From the NCBI GenBank assembly GCA_020056155.1, contig JAGVII010000766.1, forward strand, positions 1-6,414: a stretch of DNA of 6,414 nt, written 5' to 3'. The notes beneath the pieces are model-generated. The model was not told where the DNA came from. It made no database searches and saw only the letters and a list, made by a program, of their open reading frames with translations. The position numbers were made by a program, and so were the translations under genes. Of the stretch, positions 5,409 through 6,414 are shown in pieces (position 1 is the first letter of the stretch; every line of letters starts with the position of its first letter). Source of the DNA: Afipia sp. GTDB taxonomy: Bacteria > Pseudomonadota > Alphaproteobacteria > Rhizobiales > Xanthobacteraceae.

Positions 5409-6414
5409 TCACGCCGGCTTCATGTTCGACATCACCATGGTGGCGACATCGGTATAGACGTTCACCAGCGGTCCGACGATCTTGTGCAGCGCATTCTTCG
5501 AGACCAGCATGTCGTGCATCACCAGATGGTCGATGCCGGTGGTCAGGAAACAGATCACGGCGTCGCGCGGCGTCTCGATGATCGGCTCGCCCTTGACGTT
5601 GAACGACGTGTTGATCAGCACAGGCACGCCGGTGAGGGCGTCGAATTCCTTCAGCAACCGGTAGAGAGTTGGATTGGTTGCTTCGCGCACCGTCTGCACC
5701 CGCGCCGTGCCGTCGACATGCACGATGGCGGGGATTTTGTCGCGCCATTCGGGGCGGACGTTCTTGGCGATCAGCATGAAGGGCGAGTCTTCCTCGCCTT
5801 CAAAGATCTCCTTCGCGCGCTCGTACAGCACGATGGGCGCGAACGGCCGGAACGGCTGGCGGTGTTTTACCCGGCTGTTGAGGATATCCTTCATCTCGGG
5901 CTTGCGCGGATCGGCCAGCAGGCTGCGATTGCCCAGCGCGCGCGGGCCGAACTCAGAGCGGTCCTGAAACCAGCCGATCACCTTCTGATCGGCGAGCAGT
6001 TTGGCGGTGTCCTTCGCAATGTCGTTGCTTTTGGCTTGCGTGGTCTGGATGCGGACCAGGAACTTGCTGACTGAATCAGTGACTTCCTTATCGGAGTAGC
6101 GCCTGCCGACGTAGGAGTGGTCCATCACGAAACTGCGGCGCTGCTTGAGAATTTCCAGCCAGCCGTAATAGGCGCAACCGATGGCGATGCCGTCGTCGCC
6201 GGCGGCAGGCTGAATCCAGACGTTTTCGAAACCGGATTCCCGCGCCACGCGGCCGTTGGCGACGCAGTTCAGCGCGACGCCGCCTGCGATGCAGAGATTT
6301 TTCGCCCCTGTCGTCTCACGCAGCCACGCCGCGCGGGCGAGCAGCACCTTCTCGGTGTCGTCCTGAACCCGCCAGGCGAGGTCCTCCCAGTGCTTCATCA
6401 GCGGGCTGGTTTCC
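5409..6414 (-). CDS. Carbamoyltransferase, NodU/CmcH/TobZ family (C-terminal part; start lies beyond the window)
   Basis: About 335 residues of the C-terminal part are visible. The frame stays open to the right edge and reads ETSPL before the internal Met at 6398, as expected mid-protein, so that Met is not the start. The end of the Kae1-like N-terminal domain is recognisable (NLCIAGGVALNCVANGR, then WIQPAAGDDGIAIGCAYYGW). The complete YrdC-like C-terminal domain follows, with SEFGPRALGNRSLLADPR, HRQPFRPFAPIVL and NTSFNVKGEPIIETPRDA. Family members use carbamoyl phosphate and ATP to make carbamoyl-adenylate, then transfer the carbamoyl group to a hydroxyl of a sugar, antibiotic or Nod factor. 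Full-length members run to about 550-620 residues. The acceptor cannot be told from this part, and there is nothing here to support a nodulation role specifically. It lies 158 bases upstream of the cNBD gene on the same strand. No clear terminator separates them. Confidence 0.9.
   Translation of the reverse strand, partial: ETSPLMKHWEDLAWRVQDDTEKVLLARAAWLRETTGAKNLCIAGGVALNCVANGRVARESGFENVWIQPAAGDDGIAIGCAYYGWLEILKQRRSFVMDHSYVGRRYSDKEVTDSVSKFLVRIQTTQAKSNDIAKDTAKLLADQKVIGWFQDRSEFGPRALGNRSLLADPRKPEMKDILNSRVKHRQPFRPFAPIVLYERAKEIFEGEEDSPFMLIAKNVRPEWRDKIPAIVHVDGTARVQTVREATNPTLYRLLKEFDALTGVPVLINTSFNVKGEPIIETPRDAVICFLTTGIDHLVMHDMLVSKNALHKIVGPLVNVYTDVATMVMSNMKPA

Noticed and set aside
1..6414. CRISPR array, rRNA or complete insertion sequence
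   Set aside because: No regularly spaced repeats, rRNA-like sequence, transposase or integrase frame was seen in the window.

Overview
The window looks like GC-rich alphaproteobacterial DNA, probably Hyphomicrobiales and perhaps Bradyrhizobium-like. This rests on codon usage, the tRNA-Gly sequence and the right-arm gene families; the genus is inference. It appears to join two kinds of DNA: a left part (1 to about 3991) carrying a damaged NAD-linked formate dehydrogenase locus, and a right part (from about 4036) of ordinary-looking chromosomal genes on the minus strand. The border is a 44-base 3' fragment of tRNA-Gly(TCC), the kind of scar left where an integrative element inserted into a tRNA gene.

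Left part. Positions 1-162 encode an internal piece of a glutamine synthetase family protein. Around 163 the open frame changes, without a stop, into the C-terminal two thirds of a NuoF/FdsB-type NADH-binding subunit, ending at 1017. Hand-counted GC at third codon positions falls from 49/54 to 34/54 across this point, so two unrelated genes have been joined. A 926-residue molybdopterin formate dehydrogenase alpha subunit (1014-3794) follows with a 4-base overlap. It keeps its 2Fe-2S site, two ferredoxin 4Fe-4S sites, the MopB 4Fe-4S site and the candidate active-site Cys369. It lacks the His that normally follows that Cys and is two residues short just there. No FdsG, FdsC/FdhD or FdsD genes are visible.

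Border (3795-4069). There is no convincing gene here. The stretch holds small repeats, four copies of the 7-mer GTCAGAA/TTCTGAC in two inverted pairs, and then the tRNA-Gly 3' end. The repeats abut the presumed attachment site and are candidate recombinase or excisionase sites.

Right part, all minus strand. A NodU/CmcH/TobZ-type carbamoyltransferase enters from the right edge without its start. After a 158-base gap with a possible promoter come a single-domain cyclic-nucleotide-binding protein and a metallo-beta-lactamase-fold hydrolase, joined by a 4-base ATGA overlap. The last two probably form a translationally coupled pair; whether the carbamoyltransferase belongs with them is unclear.

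The most notable points are the glutamine synthetase/FdsB junction, the altered FDH active site, and the tRNA-Gly scar with its repeats. Together they suggest the residual end of a genomic island whose FDH locus is decaying or has changed function. An assembly join at about 163 has not been excluded.
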